Below the pieces are notes generated by a model, which searched no databases, was not told the DNA's origin, and saw only the letters and a program-made list of their open reading frames with translations. Made by a program: the position numbers and the translations under genes. From Rehmannia glutinosa (lineage: Eukaryota; Streptophyta; Magnoliopsida; Lamiales; Orobanchaceae), in assembly GCA_016081115.2 (NCBI GenBank), contig CM071924.1, positions 95,432,616 through 95,496,615 on the forward strand: a stretch of 64,000 nt of DNA. The letters run 5' to 3'. This document shows, piece after piece, positions 43,769 through 56,900 of this stretch. How positions within the stretch are numbered: the first letter of the stretch is position 1; the number at the start of each line of letters is the position of its first letter.

Positions 43769-46700
43769 ATGGCAAGCAAGCTCAAATATTCCTCAAATGT
43801 TGTCTATTATGGTGGCATTCAATCTGTGCTTCTTAATATCACAACTGCCCCTCTAACAAAATCCCAGAAAAAATGGAGGGTTGCTTGTATTGTCATATAC
43901 ATATCACTATCCTTAGTGAAAAAAATTGTTCCCAAGAAAAAAAAAATATTAAATCCTAAATATTCTTCTCATACAGTTCTTGAAATTAAGCCTGTTCCCA
44001 TTTTGGCAGATGAAGTTGAAGATAGCAGAGGGGTGATCAATACTGAGTTGGACCAAACAAAGCTCACAGAAATTGTCAAGAACAAGAACTTAGCCGAGCT
44101 CCACGCCTTTGGCGGCGTTCAAGCCGTAGCCGAGCTTCTTGAAACCGACGCGGCGAATGGAGTGAACGGAGACGAACAGGATTTGATCAAACGTCGAATG
44201 AAATTCGGGTCGAACACGTACCACAAGCCGCCTCCGAAAGGGCTGATCCATTTCGTGGTTGAGGCTTTTAAGGACACCACCATTTTAATCCTCTTGGCTT
44301 GTGCTGGTTTGTCTCTAGCCTTCGGGATTAGAGAGCACGGCGCGCGGGAGGGGTGGTATGAGGGCGGAAGCATATTCGTGGCGGTGTTTCTGGTGGTCGC
44401 CGTCTCAGCTGCCAGCAATTTCCGGCAAGAAAGGCAGTTCGACAAGCTGTCGAAAATCAGCAACGATATTAAAATCGATGCTGTGAGAGACGGGAGGAGA
44501 ATGAAGGTCTCGATTTTCGATGTTGTCGTTGGTGATGTTGTTTTCTTGACGATTGGTGATCAAGTACCGGCCGATGGCCTATTCGTCGAGGGGCACTCGT
44601 TTCGAGTGGACGAATCGAGCATGACAGGGGAGAGTGATCATGTTGAAGTTGATTTATTACATAATCCATTTTTGTTGTCCGGCTCGAAAGTAGCCGATGG
44701 ATGGTCGAGAATGGTTGTAGTATCAGTGGGGATGAACACCGCGTGGGGCGAGATGATGAGCTCGATTACGCGCGATTCGAACGAACAAACGCCGTTGCAA
44801 GAGCGTCTAAACAAACTAACTTCTTCGATCGGGAAAGTAGGCCTTGCTGTGGCGTCTTTCGTCCTCGTAGTAATGCTGATTCGTTATTTCACGGGAAACA
44901 CCGAGAACGATGACGGGTTTCAAGAATTCAACGGTGTCGATCGGGATTTGAACGACGTTTTTAACTCGGTGCTGAGAATAGTATCTGCCGCTGTGACTAT
45001 TGTCGTTGTGGCTATACCCGAGGGGTTACCGTTAGCCGTAACGCTAACGCTTGCTTATTCGATGAAACGAATGATGGCTGATCAAGCAATGGTGAGGAAG
45101 CTATCGGCTTGCGAAACCATGGGGTCGGCTACGGTTATCTGCACGGACAAAACAGGCACTTTGACTCTGAATCAGATGAAAGTGACCAAGCTCTGTTTAG
45201 GACACGAAGAAATCGGACACGATTTTGCTCGTGTCATCGGTCGAGATCTTCTCGAACTGTTTTACCAAGGTGTTGCTTTTAACACTACAGGTAGTGTCTA
45301 TAAGGCTAAAAAAACAGGTTCTTTGTTTGAGTTTTCTGGTAGCCCAACTGAGAAGGCGATTCTCAGCTGGGCTGTCCAAGATATGGGCATGGATATTGAG
45401 AAGCTGAAGAGCGATTACGCTATTTTACGCGTCGAAACTTTCAATTCGGAGAAAAAACGAAGCGGGGTCTTGATTAGAAGCAACGCGGACGGTTCTTGTT
45501 ACGTGCATTGGAAAGGAGCCGCGGAGATGGTACTCGCAATGTGTTCGAGTTACTACGAAGTTAACGGAGAAATGAAGCGTATGAGCGACGAAAAACGGTC
45601 CCAACTCGAAAAAATCATACAAGGAATGGCGGCGAGTAGTCTCCGTTGCATTGCATTTGCGTACCGACAAATGGAACCCGGAGAATCAAAACCAGATGAA
45701 GACGATGATGATAAAAGTACTACAACAAAAAACCTAAGTGAAAAAGATTTGACATTACTTGGTATAGTTGGTATGAAGGATCCATGTAGACCTGGTGGAA
45801 GAAAAGCAATCCAATCGTGTCGAGCCGCAGGGGTCGATATCAAAATGATCACGGGCGATAACATATTCACCGCGAAGGCCATCGCCACGGAATGTGGGAT
45901 ACTCGATCCGGATGAACAAGTCGCGGACGGCGAAGTAATCGAAGGCGTCGAGTTCAGAAACTACACGCCCGAAGAAAGGATGCTCAAAATCGACAACATT
46001 CGCGTGATGGGCCGATCGTCCCCTCTAGACAAGCTTCTAATGGTACAATGCCTAAAACAAAAAGGGCACGTCGTGGCCGTGACCGGAGACGGAACAAACG
46101 ACGCGCCCGCCTTAAAAGAAGCCGATATAGGCCTTTCTATGGGAATTCAAGGCACTGAAGTAGCAAAAGAGAGCTCGGACATTGTGATTCTAGACGATGA
46201 TTTCTCGTCTGTCGCAACCGTCCTCCGTTGGGGCCGATGCGTTTACAACAACATCCAAAAGTTTATTCAGTTCCAGCTCACGGTTAATGTAGCAGCATTA
46301 GTCATCAACTTTATAGCAGCAGTTTCGGCCGGGGACGTCCCTCTAACTACGGTCCAGTTGCTGTGGGTGAACCTCATTATGGACACGCTAGGCGCGTTGG
46401 CTTTAGCCACCGAACGGCCTAGCGATGACCTGATGCACAATCGACCCGTGGGTCGAACGGAGCCACTCATAACGAACATTATGTGGAGAAACCTCTTGCC
46501 ACAGGCTTTCTACCAGATAACCATCCTACTGACACTACAATTCAGGGGCCGGTCGATATTTAACGTGGACGAGGAGGTAAAGAACACGCTCATCTTCAAC
46601 ATTTTCGTGCTTTGCCAGGTTTTCAATGAGTTCAACTCGAGGAATCTTGAGAAGAAGAATGTGTTCAAAGGGATACACAAGAACAGGTTGTTTCTTGGCA

Positions 46701-46906
46701 TTATTGTGGTGACCATTGCCCTGCAGATTGTGATGGTGGAGTTTTTGAGGGACTTTGCTGATACTGTGAGGCTGAGCTTGGTGCAATGGGGGATCTGTGT
46801 TGCCGTCGCGGCCGTGACGTGGCCGATTGGTTGGGTGATGAAGCTTGTGCCTGTTATGGAGAAGCCATTTCTGAGTTACTTCAAAGTTCTTGCATTCAGG
46901 TTGTAG
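43769..46906 (+). CDS. ACA12/ACA13: Autoinhibited P2B-type Ca2+-ATPase, plasma-membrane type
   Basis: This pump moves Ca2+ out of the cytosol using ATP. The 1045-residue frame is uninterrupted; intronless structure is a mark of the ACA12/ACA13 clade. The N-terminus has the calmodulin-binding autoinhibitory stretch (QKKWRVACIVIYISLSLVKK, about residues 34-53). Actuator motif TGES is at 286-289. PEGLP in membrane helix 4 is at 417-421. The phosphorylation site is Asp460 in DKTGTLT. The hinge GDGTNDAPAL begins at 773. Helices 5-10 follow, with NVAALVINFIAA and VQLLWVNLIMDTLGALALA carrying conserved Asn and Asp ligands. No key residue is missing. Activity is expected to rise when Ca2+-calmodulin binds the N-terminus. 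Clade members are linked to stress and defence Ca2+ signals; that role is inferred from the family. Confidence 0.97.
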   Translation: MASKLKYSSNVVYYGGIQSVLLNITTAPLTKSQKKWRVACIVIYISLSLVKKIVPKKKKILNPKYSSHTVLEIKPVPILADEVEDSRGVINTELDQTKLTEIVKNKNLAELHAFGGVQAVAELLETDAANGVNGDEQDLIKRRMKFGSNTYHKPPPKGLIHFVVEAFKDTTILILLACAGLSLAFGIREHGAREGWYEGGSIFVAVFLVVAVSAASNFRQERQFDKLSKISNDIKIDAVRDGRRMKVSIFDVVVGDVVFLTIGDQVPADGLFVEGHSFRVDESSMTGESDHVEVDLLHNPFLLSGSKVADGWSRMVVVSVGMNTAWGEMMSSITRDSNEQTPLQERLNKLTSSIGKVGLAVASFVLVVMLIRYFTGNTENDDGFQEFNGVDRDLNDVFNSVLRIVSAAVTIVVVAIPEGLPLAVTLTLAYSMKRMMADQAMVRKLSACETMGSATVICTDKTGTLTLNQMKVTKLCLGHEEIGHDFARVIGRDLLELFYQGVAFNTTGSVYKAKKTGSLFEFSGSPTEKAILSWAVQDMGMDIEKLKSDYAILRVETFNSEKKRSGVLIRSNADGSCYVHWKGAAEMVLAMCSSYYEVNGEMKRMSDEKRSQLEKIIQGMAASSLRCIAFAYRQMEPGESKPDEDDDDKSTTTKNLSEKDLTLLGIVGMKDPCRPGGRKAIQSCRAAGVDIKMITGDNIFTAKAIATECGILDPDEQVADGEVIEGVEFRNYTPEERMLKIDNIRVMGRSSPLDKLLMVQCLKQKGHVVAVTGDGTNDAPALKEADIGLSMGIQGTEVAKESSDIVILDDDFSSVATVLRWGRCVYNNIQKFIQFQLTVNVAALVINFIAAVSAGDVPLTTVQLLWVNLIMDTLGALALATERPSDDLMHNRPVGRTEPLITNIMWRNLLPQAFYQITILLTLQFRGRSIFNVDEEVKNTLIFNIFVLCQVFNEFNSRNLEKKNVFKGIHKNRLFLGIIVVTIALQIVMVEFLRDFADTVRLSLVQWGICVAVAAVTWPIGWVMKLVPVMEKPFLSYFKVLAFRL

Positions 46907-46924
46907 TTGTGTGCATATAAATAC

Positions 46925-47154
46925 GGGATAATTGCAAAAACACCCCTGAGGTTTGGGCTAATTACACAAAAAACCCAGAGCGGTGATTTTCAAAAACATT
47001 TCAAAAACATGCTGACGTTTACAAAAATATTACAGTTACCCCCTTAAATTTAAGACAAAACGAAACCTGGAGAGGTTTTTTGTAATTTTTGAAACATTTC
47101 TGGATTTTTTTGTAATTAACCCAAATCTCAGGGGTGTTTTTTGTAATTATCCCC
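46925..47154. mobile_element. MITE of the 'gggataattac' family in the Ca2+-ATPase 3' region
   Basis: Inverted ends and subterminal 'gaggtttgggctaattac' mirrored on the right. The 9-bp direct repeat 'tataaatac' flanks it (46916-46924 and 47155-47163). It starts 18 bp after the stop codon, so it is probably transcribed as part of the 3' untranslated region. Confidence 0.9.
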
Positions 47155-47164
47155 TATAAATACA

Positions 47165-49890
47165 CAGATAGATGAATAACCAGCTTATATTAGGGGTATT
47201 TCCCACTAACACCTTTGGAGATTGTTAAAGCCATCATTTGTGATGAAAGGGTTGTTTGGTGAGGCTTTTGAACTCTCACCATGGATGGCCTTTCATGGTT
47301 CACTTATGGTGATTTATGCTTTACTAATTTTATTACCTGATATTTGATTATTCTTGTTTTGATTTATACTATATTGGTTTTTTTTTTGGTTATGTTTGTT
47401 ATTTTAGTGGTTTGTTGTACTAGGTGAGTTTGTATAGATAAACATTTTTACAGGATTTTAAGACTTATTTTTATTTTTGGGATATTAATCGAGCCTTGGA
47501 CCTCTCGGTCTGGATCTCTTATTCTTTATGGTGTTTTATCGATTTGTAGTTCACTAGATGAATTAGACCCTAGATGAAACGCCTTAAGAAGTAGGAGATT
47601 GTGTTACTTGTACTTGTGTTATTGCCGTGTTGTTATTGAAATTAGTTTCATTTGTTGTTTCCATGTGCATTGTGTAAATTGGAAACTTATATTTGTATTG
47701 TAAAACATCTTTTGTTTATACAAATACAAATAATTTTTTTTGACAAAAATAAATACTAAGAAACATTATATAATACACGTGCAATATAATGATTGATAAT
47801 TTCAAAATGCATTTTTTTAGTACAAATGGATATAATAGCGGATGGAACACAAATATATGGGATCGAAGCCAGGTCAATCACCATAATAACACAAACTCTG
47901 AAACTCTGTATAAAGTTGATCCCTTCAAAATGCATAACTTTGAAAGGAAGTGACATACCAAAATTTAGTTTTGGAGGGCAGCTTTCATAATAAAACAGTA
48001 TATCTCAACTTCTATGAACAAAATTGATAAATAATACCTTAAAACTTAAATTGGAACGAACAATTTAGTTGCAAATGCATTATATTTTCTTATTAAAAAA
48101 CAGCTTGTCCGGTTTCTATTTAAATATAGATCATGCAAATTCTTTTATAACTATGTTATTTTGATTAATTTTCTTCATTTAAATAGTATTAGTTTAAAAT
48201 GAAAATCGATTGTTTGTATTACCTTGACGACTATATAATCTACAAACAAGTGAATATCTATCAATAGTGTTTTTGAGTATAGTGGGGGATAATAAGGGAA
48301 GGGAGATATTCTTATATGTGATTGAACTTAGGTAATTAAAAATTTATTTAAAATTCTAAATAAAAAACTCAAATTTTTTTTCAACAAGTAGTTTTTAAAC
48401 TTATACGATGTTTTAAAAATCTGAAATTTTGTTTAAAAAACTAAAAGTTGTGTTAAAAATCTGTCAATTACTTCAACTATTAAAAATGAATTCCATATAA
48501 AATAAAAAATCTTGAAATTGTTTAAAATATGAAAATTTACCTAAAAATCTGAAAATGGATTAAAATTGAAAGCTATTGAAGACTTTTAAAATATCTTACC
48601 AAAAAATCTGAATTTTTTTATAAAATCCAAAAAGGGTAAAAACATAGAATTTTTTTACAAAATTAAAATTATTTTAAAAAATTTAAAAATTAAAGAAATA
48701 TTGAAATTTCTTTTTAAAAAATCAAGTATTTGTTTAAAAATCTTAAAATTATTCCAAAATCGTGATATTAAAATCTGAATATATTTAGAAAATTTTCAGA
48801 ATTTTTTTTTTAAAAAAATAAAATTTTAAAAAGAGTTTTGAGTTTTTTTATTTTATTTTAGAATTTAAAATATTTTAAATAAATGTCGATTTTTAAAAGA
48901 TGGTTTATAATTTATTTTAATTTTACTTGTATTTTAAGTGATATTACTTTATAAATTCTTTTGTAATTTATTATATAAATTTTAATATATATATATAATA
49001 AAATTGATTATAAATATATATAACAATTCACAAAAAGATCTTAATAAACGAAAAACATGATAATTAGACATTAACTTTGAAATTTTTTTTACAAATTGGT
49101 GGAGATACAAAATACATAATTTAAGAGAAAATGACAGAACATGACATTTGAATATATATATATATATATATAAAAGAGTAGATGTGTGAACAGTGACCCT
49201 CTATATTAATTATTAAGAGGTGCACTGTTCACTCACCCAATTTTAGAGTGGGAAAAAGCGTAGGGTTGGAGAAGGTTTTTCCCTTCAAATTGACATCTAC
49301 TCCTATTTGGAGGATGATTGGGGATGTTTTACAAATCTTAAGATACAAAATCATTTACCAATTAAAATAGAAAAAAACAATATAATTTTAATCAATAGTA
49401 ATGAAAATAATTGTCACTAACCAGTAATACTCAACTACTCTAGTTAAACATTATATGAATTTAAGAGTTTATTAATTTTTTTATACGGAAACATGATGGG
49501 TTGGATATGATCGTAATTAACTATTTTTATTATTTTAAAAAAATAAACAATATAGGGTAAAGTGCAAATATTTACATAGTTTTATGTGGTAAAGTGTAAC
49601 AAAAAATAGTTTATGTGATAAAATGTAAAAACACGAATAGTAGATGACATTTAATGTAATTTTTCCTCGATTAATAAATTACCCTTTTTAGTACAATTCC
49701 CCTGCCATCGTCATCACACCATCAAGCCGCATGCCTAAAAAATCCAACCCGAATAGGAAACGGTTAAAATTTGGGCCCGGTAATAGCCCGTCTTCTGGAA
49801 GTTAAAATGGATCCTCCCGTTCTATAGACCATAACAACGAAACAAGGTTTATTATATCATTATTATTCCTATACTTTTATTTATCTACAC
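47165..49890. other. AT-rich intergenic spacer
   Basis: No gene is seen. 48340-48860 is low-complexity sequence with many 'aaaaatctgaaa'-like units. A (TA)n run lies at 49153-49172. The last 300 bp are richer in C and G and lead into the SEC24 promoter. Confidence 0.65.
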
Positions 49891-50869
49891 TAGTATGTGC
49901 ATTTAGAGGGCGAAAGTAATCGACTCCGTTTGATTCTGTTTTCCTCCCCTCTCTGCAGTCGCCGGCTTTAAAATTCTGCGATCCCACTCTCGGCCGGCGA
50001 GATCTCCGATCAGGTAATTGGAAGTTTCGTGGTTTGTTGATTTCATTATGTTGGTGGATAATAGTTCTGGCGAATCTTGCATTTTAGTTTTTTTTTTTTT
50101 TGGGTAAATTTCGAGATTAGGTTTATGTCGATTCACTGAGATTTTACCAGTTTGTTTGGTTGATGAGTGATTTGGTGTTGCCCAATCTTGTTTGATTGTT
50201 TGCTTTCCGCAAACTGAGACTGAGAGTGCTTGTGTTAGTTCGTTCAATCAAAATCGAATTGGAAATTTTCAATAGACTTTGATGTTGTCATTTTTCTAGT
50301 TTCCCGGTGCTGTGTAGTCATGGAATCTGTATTTGGTTGTGCACTAATTTGGTTTTTTTTTTGGGGGAAGTATGGATTTGCGGAGAGAAAAACGACGTAG
50401 CTTTAACAGAATTACATCATACGTAATTGTCTTTAATTGTTAATTATACATTTACAGTTTTTAAGGGTAATGTACATCATTTTGATGTGAGATATATGTT
50501 GTTCTTTTCATGGTTGAGACAAACTTTCCTTAACGCGCCACTTTAGTAGACAGCTACTGTAAATACCATTAGTGTGAAATTGAGATCTCTCTTGGGTCAA
50601 TGGGTAAAATACATCGGATTTCCGTCTGTAATATCTTCATCTATTTGCAAATCCTGTTTTCGTGCAGTTAATTAGGTGAATGTGAATATGAAGAAATATT
50701 ACATATTTTTATTAATATATTAAGTTTAATGTATTGTCCAATGAATTTTGCGTTAATGTCAAAACTAAATTTGCACCTTGAGTTAATTTGTTCAATTATC
50801 ATGCTACAACCTGCTGGTTTTGTGTTTTTCTTTTGTGGCCATTTTATGTATTCTGCATATGACTTGCAG
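49890..50869 (+). other. SEC24 promoter, 5' untranslated exon and leader intron
   Basis: A C/T-rich stretch at about 49940-50013 ends 'ctccgatcag|gtaatt', a good donor. The matching acceptor is 'gacttgcag|aagctt' (exon from 50870), 46 bp before the ATG. The leader intron is therefore 50014-50869. The exact transcription start is not determined. Confidence 0.65.
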
Positions 50870-50915
50870 AAGCTTCGCCTTTTCTTGGTGATCAAGCTTC
50901 AGTTAAGATATCTTC

Positions 50916-53900
50916 ATGGGGACCGAAAGTCCTAACCGTCCAAATTATCCGATAAGACCAGCTGGAACACCCTTTGCTGCTCAGCAATCGACGACACCTT
51001 TTTTATCATCTGGTCCTGTGGCTGGATCAGAAGCATCTGCCTTTAGGCCTGCACATCCTGCTTCCTCTCAGTTTCCGACACCTCCCTTTTCTGCTGGACC
51101 TTTGGTTGGATCAGAGGCCCCTGCCTTTAGGCCCCCTCCATCAAGTAGATCTAATGAACCGGTTAGGCCACCTCCATCATCATCCTCATATGGTCCACCA
51201 ACTTCAGGATTTCAGCGTTTCCCAACCCCCCCAGTGCCCTCAACTGGTCAGGTACCACCTCCACGTCCCTCCTTTACAGGTCAGCCTGTTGTACCTCCGC
51301 CGACCAGACCTCCTCCAGGTCCTGTTTTTTCACAGCCCCAACCACCTTCAGTACCGATGGGATCTCCACCTCAAAGCATTAAAACTGGACAACCCAACAT
51401 GAATACTCCGTTGTCTGCTGATCAACACTTCTTTCCTTCCAGGCCAAATGCCCAACCTTCTTCACCACCAATGGGCCCATCTTATGCAACTGCCAGGGGT
51501 ACCTTTCAGCCATCCTTTCCAGGGTATGCTAAATCCCAATCAAGTTCTGTTGCTCAAGCTCCACCTATGCAGCCTGCGTCCTTTCCGTTACAACAAGGGA
51601 GCTATGCTCCACCAGCACCTCCAACACCTTTCTTGGCTCAACAAGGAGGTTATGTTCCTGGTCCTCCTATTTCGACTCCATCGGGACTCTATTCTGGGAA
51701 CCAAATGCAGCAACGTGGCATTGCACCTCCGCTTGCCACTTCACAGGCCTTGGCAGAAGATTTTAGTTCACTCTCTCTTGGATCTGTACCAGGATCATTT
51801 GATGCAGGACTTGATACTGCAGCCTTACCGAGGCCATTGGATGGCGATGTGGAACCAAAGTCTTTTGCTGAGATGTACCCCATGAATTGCAGTTCTAGAT
51901 ACTTACGACTGACAACGAGTGCCATTCCAAATTCTCAATCCTTGGCATCTCGGTGGCATTTGCCTATAGGGGCTGTGGTTTGCCCTCTGGCGGAAGCTCC
52001 TGCTGGGGTTAGTCTCCATTGAAATTAGGATGTTATGTTTACAGCTATATTATCTGCCACTACCTATCTATCTGCTCTAAATGTCACTTCATTTTCATTC
52101 AGGAGGAAGTTCCAATAGTTAATTTTGCAACGACAGGCATTATTCGATGTAGAAGGTGCCGCACTTATGTGAATCCATATGTTTCGTTCACAGACAATGG
52201 AAGAAAGTGGCGATGCAACATATGCTCATTGCTCAATGATGGTAAGTTTTTTCGAACTTCTGATTTTAGACAAGACAAGACCTAATTATATATTTTGTTA
52301 CTCGTCTTTTGAGTTAGCATCATGGTTTTCTGTTCCCAATTTGTGCTTTTGGTCCTACTATTATGGGCAAAATTTCCTCAATGTTTTACTTTCACTAGCA
52401 TGTTAAGTGGTACTTTCTACAAGGCGTGCCTAGGCGTGCTTTGAGGCGCTTTTTTTGCAGATTAAATTAATATATTTTTTATTAGTTTATGTTTTAAAAT
52501 GCTGATATATCCTTACTTAAATGAAATCCTAAAATCAAAGAATAAAGTAGGAGAAGTCAAAACCCTGAAAAAACAAGAAGGAAGTCAAATGGTCATCATC
52601 TAAACCAAAAAAAAAAAGGACAAAACTTACCGTCAATAGCAGATTACAGAAGATCATTCCATTTCAAGTGGAAGATGATGAGTAGATCTAAGATAGTATC
52701 CTTTTACATGTAACTTGTTAGTAGTTTATAGATATTATAATGTGCAAAATGATGCTTGTTTGAGTAAAGTATTATCTACTTAAAAATTTATCTTAGCATG
52801 TCTCATAGTTTATTGGTACTGAATTTTATTTTTAATAAATATAAGACAGACGTCTCACTTCGGTTAGGCACCGCTTTTCGCCTAATGCGTGGCGCCTAGG
52901 CACTATGACCCCTAATCGCCTTTTCTTGCCTAATGTTTCTAACATATTTTATAAAGTGCAAACATGATTGATTCATTTTAATCGCTTCGAAAATGTATTT
53001 TGTTCTTTCTTTTATTGTTGTAATGGGCTTTATAAGATACCCAAGGCTAGTGGAGGAATGGTTCACAGTCAAACTAAAGGAAATAATCTCTACATTACCA
53101 CTATATCTGGCTGCGTGGTTATTTAGCACAACCTTGAAGTCTTTTTGGCAAAATTTAAAGACAGATAATCCTACATTTAATTGGTTTTGTACTTGCAAAG
53201 ATGCAGCACTGATTTATCTTTGCTTCTCATTTGCAGTTCCAAGTGAGTATTTTGCACACCTAGATGCTAGTGGCAGAAGAGTTGATTTGGAGCAAAGACC
53301 CGAGCTTGTGAAGGGTAGTGTTGAGTTTATCGCTCCAGCTGAATACATGGTCCGCCCTCCAATGCCACCACTGTACTTTTTCCTGATCGATGTATCAATA
53401 TCTGCAGTTCAAAGCGGAATGCTTGAGGTAACATTTCTTAGTAAATCATTGTATTGCTCAAGTTAGCTTAACATTTTGTTGTAATTCATACACGAATAAA
53501 ATTATTGATTTTTCCCGTAACTTGGCGTATGTAGAGATTTAGTCCCCTAAATTGTCAAATTTTGGTCTTAGTTTAGTAACTTGAAAATTTTGTCACATTT
53601 AGTCCAATTTATGCCTAAAACTCGAATATGGTTTGGAAATTGTTTAGTTGGACTTATAAGATAGTTCAAGAACTTGAAAATTTGTCACATTTATTCCAAT
53701 TTAATGGTCGGAAATTGTTTAGTTGGACTAAGATGTTGCTGACATGTACAAAAAATTGGGGATTTTTATATTGAAAGAAGAATTGACACGTGGCATAGTG
53801 ATGTATTAATTTGTTAATAAAAACCAAAATGCCATGTATGCAATATTGGGAGGGAAATTTTATTACTTAAAATTTTAATTTCAATTTTGGGGAGGCAATA

Positions 53901-56900
53901 TTTAAAAGTTTCATTTGAGGGGGAAATATTTAAATTTGACACTTAATAAAAAGCACTAAACACCAATCCACGAAGAAGGTGAGATGTAGGTTTAGTTTCA
54001 AATCTATATTTCTTTTTAGTTCATCTTCAAAATCCTATGTGGGTTTAGCTTCAAATCTCCCCAAAATTACATTTGGGGGCGTTGGTAGCTTTGAGGGTGA
54101 AGAAGAAATGTGGGTTTATGTTGGGATTAGCCGACTAGGTGGGTTTGCGGGGGTGTAGTGGAAAAACAAGAGAGGTGGGTTTGGGAAAGAGAGAGAAGGA
54201 AAAATGGAGGCCACATAAGTGGTGATGGTGGCAGATAGAGGAGGCAGCGGGAATAATGTAGTGGACCTAGTGGTGGTGCTGGTGAGAAGAAGAGGGAAAA
54301 GGAGGAGGTGGTGGTGTGAAGAAGAAGAAGTGGTTTTGGTGGCGGTGTTGGTGAGAAGCAGATTAAAAAGTATTTTGGAAACTTTATTATAGTAATGAAT
54401 TTTATTTCTATTAATGTTGGTAAATAATTTTAAAAGAAATTAAGACATAATGTAATTTTTCAAATTTATTTTGCTCATATCTTTTAGTGAAAAACATTGA
54501 TAATATAAATCATTAAAAATATATAAGATATGTTTGATGTTGGATGGTTGCTTTCTCAAATTTTCTGTGCAGTAATAAAAGTTTAAAACATTATTTATCT
54601 ATTAATATTATTTCTGCAATGTTTTTGTCGTAAATAGTTTTTTCGTGTTAAAAACATATTTAGTTGTTTTATTTAATCTTTAGTTTCAATTTTTTAATAT
54701 TGTTGTTTTGTTTATTAATCTTTATAATTGGTTGTTTTTTTGGTGGCATTTTGTTTCTTTTTTTTTTTCCCTTTTGGGAAAAGTTAATGCATCATTATGC
54801 CATGTGGTCAATTTCCTGTCCATATTGTAAGAATCCCAAATCTTTTTTACATGTCAGCGACATCTCAGTCCAACTCAGCAATTTCCGGTCAAATTCGAAT
54901 TTTTAGACTGAAATTGGACTAAATGTGCCAAAATTTTCAAGGTACTGAACTAAGTCCAAAATTTGACAACTTAAGAGACTAAATCTCTACATATGCTAAG
55001 TTACTGAACGCAATTGACAAATTCCCCATTCATACACCAAATGTGGTTTGCATACTACTATCTTAAATGTACAGTTGAAGGGAGAAAGAGTTGGCAGTTA
55101 TAAGCCTATTTGTATGATGTACTTATTTCTCTAATAGTGGATATTTTTCTATGAACTGAATTACTGTTTCATATATAAGAAATGCAATTATCTATTATGA
55201 AATGATGTACACCATCTTAAAAACTGAAAATATGATGTGTTGATTTTACAAAGAATCAACCATAGGATTTGGTAGAATTTTCTAGATTTATCTATTTTTA
55301 ATCCTATTTTACTATTGGGAACAAAGTCTAAGTCAAATTCTGATATGACGGACGACTAAGAATTTATGTTTGTTACAAATTTCAGAATATAAATTTCTGG
55401 TGCTTTGTGCTATTTCATAATTCTAAATAGGTAAGCTGCCATTTGATAGTTGCTTTGAGCTGAGTTGCTTAATATCTTTAGGTGCTGATACAGCATCTTT
55501 GGAAACTTCTTTATTTTTCAATAATCTCTTATTTGTCTACTGTGTACTTGCTTTGATGTCCTGTCATCCTGGGTTTTTCCTTCACTTTCACTGACTGAGG
55601 TGGATATTTGTATCTAACTTGATTATATACTTGTAACAATTAAACATTTATAACAATTGACGAGTTATTTCTTCAACTTTTGTCTTATGTATTTGCTGAA
55701 TCAATGCTAACCTGCACTATTTTGCAGGTTATGGCACAGACTATTAAGTCTTGTTTGGATAGTTTGCCTGGTTATCCTCGAACGCAGATCGGCTTCATAA
55801 CTTATGATAGCACAATACATTTCTATAACATGAAGGTAGGTGATGCCATAGAGTTCTTATTTTATAGCATTTGTAATCTGCTTGACCTTGGTGAATAACT
55901 AGTGGCTTTCTCTTGCGTCAGTCATCATTGACGCAGCCTCAGATGATGGTCATCTCAGATTTGGATGATATATTTGTCCCGTTGCCAGATGACCTTTTAG
56001 TCAACTTGTCAGAATCTAGAACTGTTGTAGAGACATTCCTTGATAGCTTGCCGTCCATGTTCCAGGAGAACATGAATGTGGAATCTGCATTTGGTCCAGC
56101 TCTTAAAGCTGCATTCATGGTTATGGTGTGTTTGCCTCTTTTCTTATGCCAGTTGATTAATAGCTCTTACATTGGCATTATTGGAAATGCTTTTAATTAA
56201 TCTTTTGATTCCCTGTTGATGGGTTGTCACACTGGGAAATTGTTTTCATTAGCTTTGGAACTAATTAATTTTTATCTCTATTGTCAGAGCCAACTTGGTG
56301 GTAAGTTGTTGATTTTCCAGAACTCTCTGCCATCACTTGGTGTTGGTCGCCTGAGGTTGCGTGGGGACGATAATCGGGTTTATGGGACAGATAAGGAGCA
56401 TACTTTACGTGCACCGGAAGATCCATTCTATAAACAGATGGCTGCTGATCTTACCAAGTATCAGATAGCTGTAAATATATATGCTTTCAGTGATAAGTAC
56501 ACGGATATAGCATCCTTAGGTAAGTTCTAGCTTGCAACTTTGTGATTTTAGTTGGAACAATTAAATGCAATATCTTCATTTATGATTTGGCGTGTCTTAG
56601 GTTCCACCATTTTTGGAGCTAAGGAAATGATATATTCTGTTAGTTGGTGATTAACTATTCCATTTTTGGTTGCAATATGGGAGAGCTAGAAGTCCTTAAA
56701 CATGTCTGTCTATATTTTCTGTTCAATGCGCAAGTGACTAAAGCACATTAAGGACGTAGAGATTCTAGGTTCAATAAACTACAATGAAAAAGGAAAATAG
56801 AATTGAAAATTTCTATAATGTCAACGTTGAATAGTTTGTGAATTGGAAAGATATAATGCTGAACCAATATAGAGAAATTGTAATGGAGTTAAGGAAAGGA

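Noticed and set aside
44119..46786. Antisense open frames across the Ca2+-ATPase
   Set aside because: They are shadows of a conserved coding frame; none resembles a protein family.
50974..51885. Second open frame over SEC24 exon 1
   Set aside because: The proline-rich exon gives a Leu/His-rich frame in another phase; only the frame leading into the zinc finger is real.
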